A stretch of 64,000 nucleotides of DNA from Streptomyces sp. Root431 (GCF_001426585.1 NZ_LMEI01000009.1:861628-925627); one strand, 5' to 3'. Positions 14,611-23,627 are shown, counted from the stretch's first letter. Numbers and translations are program-made. Notes: generated by a model from the letters alone, not told the origin.

Positions 14611-15396
14611 ATGAGCGGAGTGTCAGTGTCCAAGGGTCCCGAGGACGCCCCGCGCGACGCGGACGACCTGGTCGTCCTGTCCGAGGTCAACAAGCACTTC
14701 GGCGCGTTGCACGTCCTCCAGGACATCGACCTGACGATCACCCGCGGCGAAGTCGTGGTCGTCATCGGGCCTTCCGGGTCCGGCAAGTCGACGCTGTGCC
14801 GAACGATCAACCGGCTGGAGAGCATCGACTCCGGCACCATCACCATCGACGGCAAGCCGCTGCCCGCAGAGGGCAAGGAACTCGCCCGACTGCGTTCCGA
14901 TGTCGGCATGGTCTTCCAGTCGTTCAACCTCTTCGCGCACAAGACGGTGCTCGAGAACGTGATGCTGGGCCAGATCAAGGTCCGGAAGACGGAGAAGAAG
15001 GCCGCCGAGGCCAAGGCCCGCACCCTGCTCGACCGGGTCGGGGTGGGCACCCAGGCGGACAAGTACCCCGCGCAGCTCTCCGGTGGCCAGCAGCAGCGCG
15101 TGGCGATCGCCCGCGCGCTCGCCATGGGCCCGAAGGTCATGCTGTTCGACGAGCCGACCTCCGCGCTGGACCCCGAGATGATCAACGAGGTCCTTGAGGT
15201 CATGCAGCAACTGGCCCGCGAGGGAATGACGATGGTCGTCGTCACCCACGAGATGGGCTTCGCCCGCTCCGCGGCCAACCGCGTCGTCTTCATGGCCGAC
15301 GGACGCATCGTCGAGCAGGCGTCGCCCGAGGAGTTCTTCAGCAACCCGCGCAGCGACCGGGCCAAGGACTTCCTCTCCAAGATCCTTCACCACTGA
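14611..15396 (+). CDS. gluA: Glutamate ABC importer ATPase GluA
   Basis: A 261-residue polar amino-acid ABC ATPase of the GlnQ type. Walker A is GPSGSGKST, the Q-loop lies in MVFQSFNLFAHKTVLEN, the ABC signature is LSGGQQQR, Walker B is VMLFDEPTSALD, and the H-loop is VVTHEMGFARS. About 25 extra N-terminal residues precede the core. SD AAGAGG. It powers uptake through GluC/GluD with the lipoprotein GluB and heads the gluABCD operon (53 bp to gluB). Expression is expected to respond to GluR-GluK. Confidence 0.93.
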   Translation: MSGVSVSKGPEDAPRDADDLVVLSEVNKHFGALHVLQDIDLTITRGEVVVVIGPSGSGKSTLCRTINRLESIDSGTITIDGKPLPAEGKELARLRSDVGMVFQSFNLFAHKTVLENVMLGQIKVRKTEKKAAEAKARTLLDRVGVGTQADKYPAQLSGGQQQRVAIARALAMGPKVMLFDEPTSALDPEMINEVLEVMQQLAREGMTMVVVTHEMGFARSAANRVVFMADGRIVEQASPEEFFSNPRSDRAKDFLSKILHH

Positions 15397-15449
15397 GCGA
15401 GTTCGGACCTATTCTTCCCAACTCACGCCTACTCAAGGGACCTTCCACC

Positions 15450-16271
15450 ATGAAGCTTCGCAGCACCTCCGCCGCCGCCGCGGCCGCCGTCGTCCTCGCG
15501 CTGACCGCCACCGCCTGTGGGACCGGATCCGACTCCGGCAGCAACGGCGACAAGATCAACGTCGGCATCAAGTTCGACCAGCCGGGCCTCGGCCTGAAGA
15601 CCCCGGACGGCAAGTACGCCGGCTTCGACGTCGACGTGGCCCGCTACGTCGCGAAGGAGCTCGGCTTCGCCGAGGACAAGATCAACTTCAAGCAGGCGCC
15701 CAGCGCCGAGCGCGAGAACCTGATCAAGAACGGTGACGTCAAGTTCGTCGTCGCCAGCTACTCGATCAACGACAAGCGCAAGAAGGAGGTCGACTTCGCC
15801 GGTCCGTACTTCCTGGCCCACCAGGACCTGCTCGTGCGCGCCGACGACAGCTCGATCACCAAGGTCGAGGACCTCAACGCCAAGAAGCTCTGCTCGGTCA
15901 CCGGCTCGACCTCCGCGCAGAACGTCAAGGACAAGCTCGCCCCGAAGGCCGACCTCCAGCAGCTCGGTGGCTACTCCGAGTGCCTGACCGGCCTGGAGAA
16001 CAAGGCCGTTGACGCCCTCACCACCGACGACTCCATCCTCGCGGGCTACGCCTCGCAGAAGGAGCACGCGGGCAAGTTCAAGCTCGCCGGCCTCCGGATG
16101 AGCGACGAGAAGTACGGCATCGGCGTCAAGAAGGGCGACGACGAGCTGCGCGGCAAGATCAACAAGGCGCTCGAGAAGATGGTCACCGACGGCACCTGGG
16201 AGAAGCTCGTCAAGGAGCACTTCGGCCCGTCCGGCTACAAGTACGAGCCCGCGCCCAAGGTCGAGAACTGA
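15450..16271 (+). CDS. gluB: Glutamate-binding lipoprotein GluB
   Basis: A 273-residue family 3 solute-binding lipoprotein. The signal peptide ends in the lipobox-like LTATAC, with lipidated Cys23 followed by a Gly/Ser linker. The binding fold shows GIKFDQPGLGLKTPDGKYAG, then FDVDVARYVAKELGF, and the C-terminal domain has the usual DDSILAGYA. It binds glutamate outside the membrane and delivers it to GluC/GluD. It is followed by a stable 14-bp hairpin before gluC, a layout seen in many binding-protein operons where it helps keep binding-protein mRNA in excess over permease mRNA. Confidence 0.92.
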   Translation: MKLRSTSAAAAAAVVLALTATACGTGSDSGSNGDKINVGIKFDQPGLGLKTPDGKYAGFDVDVARYVAKELGFAEDKINFKQAPSAERENLIKNGDVKFVVASYSINDKRKKEVDFAGPYFLAHQDLLVRADDSSITKVEDLNAKKLCSVTGSTSAQNVKDKLAPKADLQQLGGYSECLTGLENKAVDALTTDDSILAGYASQKEHAGKFKLAGLRMSDEKYGIGVKKGDDELRGKINKALEKMVTDGTWEKLVKEHFGPSGYKYEPAPKVEN

Positions 16272-16288
16272 CCTGACCCGCTCCGGCC

Positions 16289-16321
16289 GTGACGGCCGCC
16301 CCCACACGGGGCGGCCGTCAC
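16289..16321 (+). terminator. Intra-operon hairpin between gluB and gluC
   Basis: A perfect 14-bp stem, GTGACGGCCGCCCC at 16289-16302, with a 5-nt loop and its complement at 16308-16321. It starts 17 bp past the gluB stop and 70 bp before gluC. It lacks a U-tract, so it may be a partial terminator or a 3'-end stabiliser of the gluAB message. Confidence 0.7.
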
Positions 16322-16390
16322 ACCGGCACCGGCCGCTGCACACGCACCGGCCTTCACACCGACCGACCACCAGGGGAGAGCGCGGGCATC

Positions 16391-17065
16391 GTGTTCGACT
16401 TTCTTGATTCCGGGCAGTACGACCTGCTCGGCGCCTTCTGGGTGACGGCGAAGCTCGCCCTCTACTCGGCGATCGGCTCGCTGATCTGGGGCACCGCCCT
16501 GGTCGGCATGCGGGTCAGCCCGGTCCCCATGATGCGGGCGTTCGGCACCGCATACGTCAACCTCGTGCGCAACACCCCGCTGACCGTGGTCCTCGTGGCG
16601 TGCTCGTTCGTCCTCAACCAGACGCTCCGCATCACGCTCGGCGGCGGACGCTCCGAGGAGATCGGCTTCCGCCTCGCGGTCCTCGGGCTCGTCCTGTACA
16701 CGGGCACCTTCGTCTGCGAGGCGCTGCGCTCGGGCATCAACACCGTCCCGCCGGGCCAGGCCGAGGCCGCCCGCGCCCTGGGCCTGAGCTTCACCCAGGT
16801 CCTCACCCTGGTGGTGTTCCCGCAGGCCTTCCGCGCGGTGGTGACCCCGCTCGCGAACGTCCTCATCGCCCTCACCAAGAACACCACGGTGGCCTCGGCC
16901 ATCAGTGCCGCCGAGGCGGCCCTCCTGATGAAGGAGATGGTCGAGAACGAGGCCGACGCGCTCTTCGCCGTCTTCGCCGTCTTCGCGTTCGGCTTCATCC
17001 TCCTCACCCTCCCCACCGGCCTGTTCCTGGGCTGGGCGGCCAAGCGTCTGGCGGTGAAGCGATGA
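16391..17065 (+). CDS. gluC: Glutamate ABC importer permease GluC
   Basis: A 224-residue permease. I chose GTG 16391 (VFDFLDSGQYDLLGAFWVT) because the SD-like GGGGAGAG lies just upstream and family members begin here; the open frame reaches upstream to 16289 but that part overlaps the gluB-gluC hairpin. Five or so membrane helices and the EAA-type loop (EAARALGLSFTQVLTLVVFPQAFRAVV) identify a polar amino-acid permease. It pairs with GluD to form the membrane channel. The last bases overlap gluD (ATGA), so the two are translationally coupled. Confidence 0.88.
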   Translation: MFDFLDSGQYDLLGAFWVTAKLALYSAIGSLIWGTALVGMRVSPVPMMRAFGTAYVNLVRNTPLTVVLVACSFVLNQTLRITLGGGRSEEIGFRLAVLGLVLYTGTFVCEALRSGINTVPPGQAEAARALGLSFTQVLTLVVFPQAFRAVVTPLANVLIALTKNTTVASAISAAEAALLMKEMVENEADALFAVFAVFAFGFILLTLPTGLFLGWAAKRLAVKR

Positions 17066-17952
17066 GTTCCGTCCTGTACGACACTCCCGGGCCCCGCGCC
17101 AAGCGGCGGAACGTCATCTACACGGTCGTCTTCCTGGCCGTCCTCGGCCTGGTGGCCTGGTGGGTCCTGTCCGCCATGGCCGAGAAGAACCAGCTGGCCG
17201 CCGACAAGTGGACGCCGTTCGTCACCGACTCCCGGGTCTGGACGACGTACCTGCTGCCCGGCCTGATGGAGACGCTCAAGGCCGCCGCGCTCTCGATCCT
17301 GATCGCGCTGCCGCTCGGCGCCCTCCTCGGCATCGGCCGGCTCTCCGACCACCGCTGGGTACGGGTGCCCGCCGGCACGGTCGTGGAGTTCTTCCGCGCC
17401 ATCCCGGTCCTGCTCCTGATGATGTTCGCGGCCGCCCTGTACCGCGAGTTCACGACCATCAGCTCCGACTTCCGCCCGCTGTACGCGGTCGTCACCGGCC
17501 TGGTGCTCTACAACGCCTCGGTGATCGCCGAGGTCGTCCGGGCCGGCGTGCTCTCGCTGCCCCGGGGCCAGGGCGACGCCGCCGAGGCGCTCGGCATGCG
17601 CAAGAGCCAGACCATGCTGTACGTCCTGCTGCCGCAGGCCGTCACCGTCATGCTCCCCGCGCTCGTCAGCCAGCTCGTCGTCATCGTCAAGGACACCGCG
17701 CTCGGCGGCGCGATGCTCGGCTTCGCCGAGCTGCTCAGTCAGAACCGGCAGATCACGGCCAACTACGGCGCCAACACGATCGCCACCTTCACGGTCATCG
17801 CGCTGATCTACATCGTCATCAACGCGCTCCTCACCCACCTCGCCGGCCGCCTGGAGAGGCGCATGCGGCGGGGCAAGAAGTCCACCTCGGTGACGATCCC
17901 GGCCCAGGGCGCGGTCACCGACGTGGAGACGATGACGGTCAGAGGCTCCTGA
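17062..17952 (+). CDS. gluD: Glutamate ABC importer permease GluD
   Basis: A 296-residue permease starting at ATG 17062 in an ATGA overlap with gluC. It has an N-terminal helix (VIYTVVFLAVLGLVAWWVL), a short periplasmic stretch, then the permease core with the EAA loop (DAAEALGMRKSQTMLYVLLPQAV). The C-terminus is basic and cytoplasmic (RLERRMRRGKKS). It is the last gene of gluABCD. No strong terminator follows; only a weak inverted repeat is seen near 17997-18012 (CTGACTTCAGGTCAG). Confidence 0.92.
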   Translation: MSSVLYDTPGPRAKRRNVIYTVVFLAVLGLVAWWVLSAMAEKNQLAADKWTPFVTDSRVWTTYLLPGLMETLKAAALSILIALPLGALLGIGRLSDHRWVRVPAGTVVEFFRAIPVLLLMMFAAALYREFTTISSDFRPLYAVVTGLVLYNASVIAEVVRAGVLSLPRGQGDAAEALGMRKSQTMLYVLLPQAVTVMLPALVSQLVVIVKDTALGGAMLGFAELLSQNRQITANYGANTIATFTVIALIYIVINALLTHLAGRLERRMRRGKKSTSVTIPAQGAVTDVETMTVRGS

Positions 17953-18143
17953 CCCGAACAGCATCCGCAGGACAACAGGGGGGGCCGGAGCGGTACTGAC
18001 TTCAGGTCAGCCGCACCGCGCCCACCCCGTCGCTTGACGCAAGCACCCTCAGTGGGTTGCATACGGTCTGTGATCAACCACCGGGCTCGTGCCACACTCA
18101 GCTGTGCTGCCCTCATGACCGTCCGGCCTTCAGGAGCCGCGCC

Positions 18144-19856
18144 GTGGACCCGGTGATCATCGTGGGCGCTGGGCCGGTAGGCCTCGCGCTCTCCCTCGCG
18201 CTCGCCGCGCAGGGCGTGCCCAGCGTCGTCCTCGACGAGGGCGCGGGCAAGGAGGAGCCGCGCCCCGCGCGGACCGCCGTCCTGCGCGCCGACATGGCCG
18301 CGATGGTCGAGCGCCTCGGCTGCACCACCCTCCGCGACGAGGGCGTGCGCTGGGTCGGCCTGCGCAGCGTGCGCCGCCGCCAGGTGATGCGCCACACCGC
18401 GCTCGACCTGGGACTCAGCGGTACGGAGGAGTGGTCGGAGGACCCCGACGCCCCGTCCGCTCCGGCCGCCCCGCTGCACATCCCGCAGCACGCCCTGGCG
18501 CGCGGGCTTCGCGACGCGATCGCCCACCAGAAGCTCATCCGCCTCGTCACCGAGTCCCGGCTCGACACGATCGAGCAGGACAAGGACGGGGTCGTCGCCC
18601 ACACCCGGGGCCCGGAGGGCACGTGGTGGCGCGGCAGCCACCTCGTCGGCTGCGACGGCGCCCGGTCCACCGTGCGCAAGCTGCTCGGCATCCGCTTCCC
18701 CGGCCGCACGGCCGTGGAGCGGCACGCGGTCGCCGCCCTGCGCACCGAACTCCCCTGGCCCGGCGAGGCCATGCTGCACCGTCAGCCCCCGTGGCGGGGC
18801 GTCGGCGAGGAGATCACCGCCCGCCCGCTGCCCGACGGCGTGTGGCGGATCGACTGGCTGCTCCCGCCGCGCGGCGAGCTGGTCACCCCGGACGCGCTGG
18901 TCACCCGTATCCGCGAGACCCTGGCCGGGTGGTGCGACGGGGTGACGCCCCCGTACGAGCTGATCGACACCGGCGTCCACACCCTGCACCACCGGCTCGC
19001 CCGGCGCTGGCGGATCGACCGGGTGCTGCTCGCCGGGGACGCGGCCCATCTGCTGGGCGCGGTCGGCACCCAGGGCCTCGACGAGGGGCTCAGGGACGTG
19101 GACAACCTCGCCTGGAAGCTCGCCCACACCTGGCACCACGGCGCCTCGGAGCGGCTGCTCGACAGCTACCAGAGCGAGCGGCGGACGGCCATCGCCTCCC
19201 GGCTGCGCGCGGCGGACCAGTCGCTGCCGGTGCTGCGCGGCGGCGGCGGCCTGCGGACGTACTTCCTCGGGGCCGCGCGCGGCCACGACGCCCTGCTGAC
19301 CGACGGCCATGTGGGGCGCGGCCCGCTCGGCGCGCCCCCCGCGTACCCGCACTCCCCCCTCGCGCCTCCGAGCGCCGAGGGGCAGACGCCGGTGGGCACC
19401 CCGACGGGCGCCCCGGTCGAGGACGTCCGCGTGACCGCCCCGGACGGCACGACCGTAAGGCTCCGGGACCGGCTCGGGCAGGGCCGGCTCCTGGTCCTCC
19501 TCGTCGCCCCCGGGACAGGCGTGTGGGACCGCCGCCACTGGCGGACCGCCGGCGTGATGCCCCGGCTCGAAGAGGCCGTCCGCGCCCTCCCGGCGAAGGC
19601 CGAGGTCCTGGTGACCGAGGCGTATCCCGGGGCTCCGGCCCACGCCGTCCTGCTCGTCCGCCCCGACGGACACCTCGTCGCGTCTTTCTCCGGGGTCCGC
19701 CCCGAGGAGCTGTACGCGGCGGCCGACGCGGCCCGCGGCGGGTCCGCGACCGCCGACGTGCCGTCCGAAGCGGCGGCCGACGCACCCGCCGACGACACCG
19801 CGGACGAGCCCGCGGAAGTGTCCGCGGCGAGCGACCACACGGTGGACATGCATTGA
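18144..19856 (+). CDS. FAD-dependent aromatic-type monooxygenase
   Basis: A 570-residue flavoprotein hydroxylase. The GTG start at 18144 follows SD CAGGAG at 5 bp and begins right at the FAD fold: VIIVGAGPVGLALSLALA (GxGxxG). The second motif is LVGCDGARSTVRKLLG. The third is VLLAGDAAHLLGAVGTQGLDEG, which departs from the usual GDAAH-x-x-P-P-x-G-G-Q-G-x-N. The C-terminal part (from about residue 420) resembles the thioredoxin-like domain of phenol hydroxylases, and the end is an Ala/Asp-rich tail. The substrate is unknown, probably an aromatic or polyketide ring. It stands alone, and its last codons contain the -35 of the following sulfur cassette. Confidence 0.85.
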   Translation: MDPVIIVGAGPVGLALSLALAAQGVPSVVLDEGAGKEEPRPARTAVLRADMAAMVERLGCTTLRDEGVRWVGLRSVRRRQVMRHTALDLGLSGTEEWSEDPDAPSAPAAPLHIPQHALARGLRDAIAHQKLIRLVTESRLDTIEQDKDGVVAHTRGPEGTWWRGSHLVGCDGARSTVRKLLGIRFPGRTAVERHAVAALRTELPWPGEAMLHRQPPWRGVGEEITARPLPDGVWRIDWLLPPRGELVTPDALVTRIRETLAGWCDGVTPPYELIDTGVHTLHHRLARRWRIDRVLLAGDAAHLLGAVGTQGLDEGLRDVDNLAWKLAHTWHHGASERLLDSYQSERRTAIASRLRAADQSLPVLRGGGGLRTYFLGAARGHDALLTDGHVGRGPLGAPPAYPHSPLAPPSAEGQTPVGTPTGAPVEDVRVTAPDGTTVRLRDRLGQGRLLVLLVAPGTGVWDRRHWRTAGVMPRLEEAVRALPAKAEVLVTEAYPGAPAHAVLLVRPDGHLVASFSGVRPEELYAAADAARGGSATADVPSEAAADAPADDTADEPAEVSAASDHTVDMH

Positions 19857-19882
19857 TTCCGCGCGGGCGCGCATGGTGTACT
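19853..19882 (+). promoter_or_regulatory. Probable promoter of the cysteine leader/CDO operon
   Basis: TTGATT (19853-19858), an 18-bp spacer and TGTACT (19877-19882) place the transcription start at about 19889-19890, on the GTG of the leader peptide. The mRNA would then be leaderless. The -35 overlaps the stop codon of the monooxygenase gene. Confidence 0.55.
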
Positions 19883-19889
19883 CCGGAGC

Positions 19890-19976
19890 GTGACCGACAC
19901 CGATGTGCGCCTGTGGCGGAGGGTCCATCTGGACCTCGTCCGCTACGCGGGCTGCATGTGTCGCCCGTCCTGCTGA
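19890..19976 (+). CDS. Cysteine-rich leader peptide (uORF) of the cysteine dioxygenase operon
   Basis: A 28-residue uORF from GTG 19890 to TGA 19976, ending Cys-Met-Cys-Arg-Pro-Ser-Cys. It begins MTDTDVRLWRRVHLDLVRY. It belongs to a family of actinomycete leader peptides with a WRR/RRHVDL-like core and terminal cysteines, found upstream of sulfur-metabolism genes. In mycobacteria, polycysteine uORFs control downstream translation by ribosome stalling when cysteine is scarce. The downstream gene starts 94 bp later. In the gap, CCGTCC (20015-20020) can pair with the GGACGG at 20059-20064 in the SD region of that gene, giving a plausible switch. The start has no well-placed SD, consistent with a leaderless transcript. 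Confidence 0.78.
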   Translation: MTDTDVRLWRRVHLDLVRYAGCMCRPSC

Positions 19977-20070
19977 CTTCGCCCCCTTCTCCGCGCGCGC
20001 CCCGCCACTGACGTCCGTCCGTGTGCCCGGTGCCGTCGCGCGCTCCTCGCGAACCTCAGGACGGTCATCC

Positions 20071-20616
20071 GTGCCCCAGCGTGTCCCCACACCCTCCCCC
20101 GTCGTCTCCGAGCCGCCCTCCGCCGCCCCGACGGCGGCCGAGCTCCTCGACTTCGTCCGCCGGACCGCCGCCGACCGGGAACTGGTCGACTCCCTCCCCC
20201 TCGACCCCGAGGGGCGTACGTGGGTACGGCTCGACGGCCCGGGCGGCAGCGAGGCCTGGCTCATCGGCTGGCCGCCCGGCACGGGAACCGGCTGGCACGA
20301 CCACGCCGAGTCGCTGGGCGCCTTCGCGACCGCGCGCGGGGCGCTGACCGAGAACGCGCTCGCGGTCCGGCTCCCGGCGAGCGGCTGGAAGACCCTGGAG
20401 CTGGCCGACGGCCTCGACCGCTCCCGCCGGCTGTCGGAGGGCGACGGCCGCGCCTTCGGCCGCCATCACGTCCACGAGGTCCTGAACGAGTCCCCCGACG
20501 CCCACGCGGTGTCGGTGCACGCGTACTACCCGCCGCTCCCACTGATCCGGCGGTTCAGCCGGGCGGGCGCGGTACTCCGCCTTGAGCAGGTCGAGCGCCC
20601 GGAGGACTGGCAATGA
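20071..20616 (+). CDS. Cysteine dioxygenase-family cupin protein
   Basis: A 181-residue type I cysteine dioxygenase-like cupin that would oxidise L-cysteine to cysteine sulfinate with non-haem iron. The start GTG 20071 has SD AGGACGG; an ATG-led frame from 19903 overlaps the leader peptide and is rejected. The iron-binding cupin motif is GTGTGWHDHAESLGAF (His76, His78), with the third His in RHHVHEVLNES. The neighbours fit: a cysteine-rich leader upstream and a rhodanese overlapping its stop (ATGA). It differs from animal CDO by lacking the crosslinked Cys-Tyr pair as far as I can see. Substrate range (cysteine or 3-mercaptopropionate) is not resolved. Confidence 0.82.
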   Translation: MPQRVPTPSPVVSEPPSAAPTAAELLDFVRRTAADRELVDSLPLDPEGRTWVRLDGPGGSEAWLIGWPPGTGTGWHDHAESLGAFATARGALTENALAVRLPASGWKTLELADGLDRSRRLSEGDGRAFGRHHVHEVLNESPDAHAVSVHAYYPPLPLIRRFSRAGAVLRLEQVERPEDWQ

Positions 20617-21110
20617 GCGAGGAACGAGTCGGCATCGAGCACACGGCCGCGGAACGAGTGGCTGAGGAACGAGCGGGCATCGAGCACACGGCTACGGAAC
20701 AAGCAGGCATCGAGCGCGTGGGCATCGACGAGCTGCTCGAACGGATCCGGGCGGGCATCGACCGAATCGCCCCCCGAGCCGCCCACGAGGCGTACGAGGC
20801 GGGTGACGCACTCCTGGTGGACACGCGCTACGCGGCCCTGCGGCAGCGGGACGGGCTGATCCCGGGTGCGCTGGTCGTGGAGCGCAACGAGCTGGAATGG
20901 CGGCTCGACCCGCTGGGCAGCCACCGCGCGCAGGAGGCGGACAGCCACGACCTGCGGGTGGTCGTCCTCTGCAACGAGGGCTACGCCTCCTCCCTCGCGG
21001 TCGAGTCCCTCCGCCGGCTGGGCCTGCACCGCGCGACGGACCTCATCGGCGGCTTCCAGGCCTGGAAGGCGGCGGGCCTCCCCGTCCTGCTCCCGGCGAC
21101 CGCCGGCTGA
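20613..21110 (+). CDS. Rhodanese-like sulfurtransferase
   Basis: A 165-residue single-domain rhodanese. The ATG at 20613 overlaps the CDO stop (ATGA). The catalytic loop is VVLCNEGYASSLAVESL with Cys120 as the persulfide-carrying residue, followed by GGFQAWKAAGLPV. The first 38 residues are an unusual low-complexity repeat (EERVGIEHTA, EERAGIEHTA, EQAGIERVGI), not part of the fold. It is likely to handle sulfur released or transferred during cysteine oxidation. It is convergent with recX, 42 bp apart. Confidence 0.87.
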   Translation: MSEERVGIEHTAAERVAEERAGIEHTATEQAGIERVGIDELLERIRAGIDRIAPRAAHEAYEAGDALLVDTRYAALRQRDGLIPGALVVERNELEWRLDPLGSHRAQEADSHDLRVVVLCNEGYASSLAVESLRRLGLHRATDLIGGFQAWKAAGLPVLLPATAG

Positions 21111-21152
21111 CGGAACCCGGAACGGGACGGACGAGCCCTTCTCTCCCCCCGG

Positions 21153-21719
21153 TCAGAAGGACTCGTCCAGCCCGTCCGTGTCCTCGCCCTCGGCCTCCAG
21201 CGCCTGGCGGACTACGCGGAGGGCCATGCCCTCGGGATACCCCTTGCGGGCGAGCATCCCGGCGAGGCGGCGCAGGCGCCGGTCTCTTTCGAGACCGCGG
21301 GTGGCGCGCAGCTTGCGGTCGACGAGCTCGCGCGCCGTGGCCTCCTCCTGCTCGGAGTCGAGCTGCTCCACCGCTTCCTGGATGAGAGTCGGCTCGACGC
21401 CCTTGGTCCGCAGCTCGCGGGCGAGGGCACGACGGGCGAGGCCCCGGCCGTGGTGGCGGGACTCCACCCAGGCCCCCGCAAAGGCGGCGTCGTCGATGAG
21501 CCCGACGTCCTCGAAGCGGGAGAGGACCTCTTCCGCCACGTCGTCGGGGATCTCCCGCTTGCGCAGGGCGTCGGCCAGCTGCTTGCGCGTGCGGGGGGTC
21601 CCGGTGAGCAGGCGCAGGCAGATCGCCCGCGCCCGCTCAGCCGGATCCTGGGGTGACGGCTCCTTCTCGGCCCTCGACGAGTCGGGGCCGTCACCCGGCC
21701 ATTCGGTGCGACCGGTCAC
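21153..21719 (-). CDS. recX: Regulatory protein RecX
   Basis: A 188-residue RecX homologue that dampens RecA filament activity. The GTG start at 21719-21717 is 4 bp beyond the recA stop, giving the usual coupled arrangement; the longer open frame upstream runs through recA and is not used. Core motifs are AICLRLLTGTPRTRKQLADAL, GLIDDAAFAGAWVESR, ARRALARELRTKGVEPTLI and RLAGMLARKGYP. The C-terminus is acidic. It is cotranscribed with recA and probably limits RecA after DNA damage. Confidence 0.93.
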   Translation of the reverse strand: MTGRTEWPGDGPDSSRAEKEPSPQDPAERARAICLRLLTGTPRTRKQLADALRKREIPDDVAEEVLSRFEDVGLIDDAAFAGAWVESRHHGRGLARRALARELRTKGVEPTLIQEAVEQLDSEQEEATARELVDRKLRATRGLERDRRLRRLAGMLARKGYPEGMALRVVRQALEAEGEDTDGLDESF

Positions 21720-21723
21720 CGGT

Positions 21724-22860
<1,137 letters not shown>

Positions 22861-22903
22861 GGGTTCCACCCGGTTTGCTTGAGTCGATCGCTTCATGTGA
22901 AAG

Positions 22904-22926
22904 ACGCTAACCCCTGCCACTGACAA
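22904..22926 (-). promoter_or_regulatory. RecA-NDp / PafBC-type promoter of recA
   Basis: Read leftward: TTGTCAGTGGC (22926-22916), 6 bp, TAGCGT as the -10 (22909-22904). This matches the RecA-independent damage-response promoter consensus known from actinobacteria (TTGTCAGTGGC-N6-TAGnnT). It lies about 43 bp upstream of the recA start. Confidence 0.85.
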
Positions 22927-22998
22927 TGGGCCCCGACGTCCCCTCCGACCTGTGGACAACTCGCCGACAAGCCCGCGATTCCCAGGGCCGGACCTCCA

Positions 22999-23027
22999 TC
23001 AGAATGGATGTTCGATTTTACTGTCAA
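22999..23027 (-). promoter_or_regulatory. Second recA promoter region with LexA-like SOS box
   Basis: A leftward -35-like TTGACA (23027-23022) is followed by a -10-like TTCTGA at 17 bp (23004-22999). Between them lies TCGAACATCCATTCTGA, close to the Gram-positive LexA box CGAAC-N4-GTTCG with one mismatched half (ATTC for GTTC). LexA repression of this promoter is an inference from the motif. Confidence 0.55.
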
Positions 23028-23087
23028 GCGCACCACGCGCCCCGACACGCCCCTTCTGCGACTCCGTCCCGCGCCCTCGAAGCTTGA

Positions 23088-23540
23088 TCACCCCGCGTCC
23101 GTCCCTCCGGACTCTTCGAGCCGGTACAGCTCGGGCACGGAGATCTTGATCGGCTCCTGGGTGGTGCGGGCGATCACGACGACCGCGGGTTCGTTCGGGT
23201 CGGGGTTCTCTTCGCGGTGCGGGACGAACGGGGGGACGAGGAAGAAGTCGCCCGGGTCGGCGGCGAGCCGTACCTCCTGCGTGCCGTCGTGGTAGACGAA
23301 GACGGGGTGGCCGCTCACCACGTAGATCCCCGCCTCCGAGTCGCCGTGGTGGTGGTTGTCCGTCGAGCTCAGCGGCGGGTTCTCCACGAGGCCCATCCAG
23401 AGCCTCTTCGAGCCGACCGTGCCTCCGCTGATGGCGGCGTAGCCGTCCAGTTCGCCGGAGCCGACGTGGTGGACGCGGTTGTTGACCGGCGCGCGATCGC
23501 CGGAGCCCGGTGCGGACGCGGAGCTGTCGTGGATAGCCAT
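23088..23540 (-). CDS. Cupin-domain protein
   Basis: A 150-residue single cupin barrel. The motif-1 region is HHHGDSEAGIYVVSG, with three consecutive His (His65-67) followed by Glu, and the second region is PGDFFLVPPFVPHREENP. This metal-binding pattern is typical of small cupins of unknown substrate, possibly an oxygenase or a sugar-binding regulator domain. It is leftward, probably monocistronic, and its stop lies about 60 bp from the upstream recA promoter region. The region just upstream of its start has several GGCAA/TTGCC half-sites. Confidence 0.82.
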   Translation of the reverse strand: MAIHDSSASAPGSGDRAPVNNRVHHVGSGELDGYAAISGGTVGSKRLWMGLVENPPLSSTDNHHHGDSEAGIYVVSGHPVFVYHDGTQEVRLAADPGDFFLVPPFVPHREENPDPNEPAVVVIARTTQEPIKISVPELYRLEESGGTDAG

Positions 23541-23601
23541 GGTTCAGCCTCTCGGTTCGGTTGCCTGACCCGAACCAGGCTGCAACTCCCCTATCGGGAA
23601 G

Positions 23602-23627
23602 GGCAATTGCTCTTGCCGTTCCGGCAA
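23602..23627. promoter_or_regulatory. TTGCC/GGCAA palindromic operator cluster
   Basis: TTGCCGTTCCGGCAA (23613-23627) is a perfect 6-3-6 inverted repeat, preceded by GGCAATTGC (23602-23610) containing the palindrome GCAATTGC. It lies between the leftward cupin gene and the rightward unknown gene and could control either. A -10-like TAGCCT (23664-23669) sits 7 bp before the ATG of the rightward gene, suggesting that mRNA is leaderless. Confidence 0.5.

Noticed and set aside
19903..20616. A longer CDO start at ATG 19903
   Set aside because: The extension overlaps the leader peptide in another frame and has no family sequence. GTG 20071 has an SD and gives the usual length.
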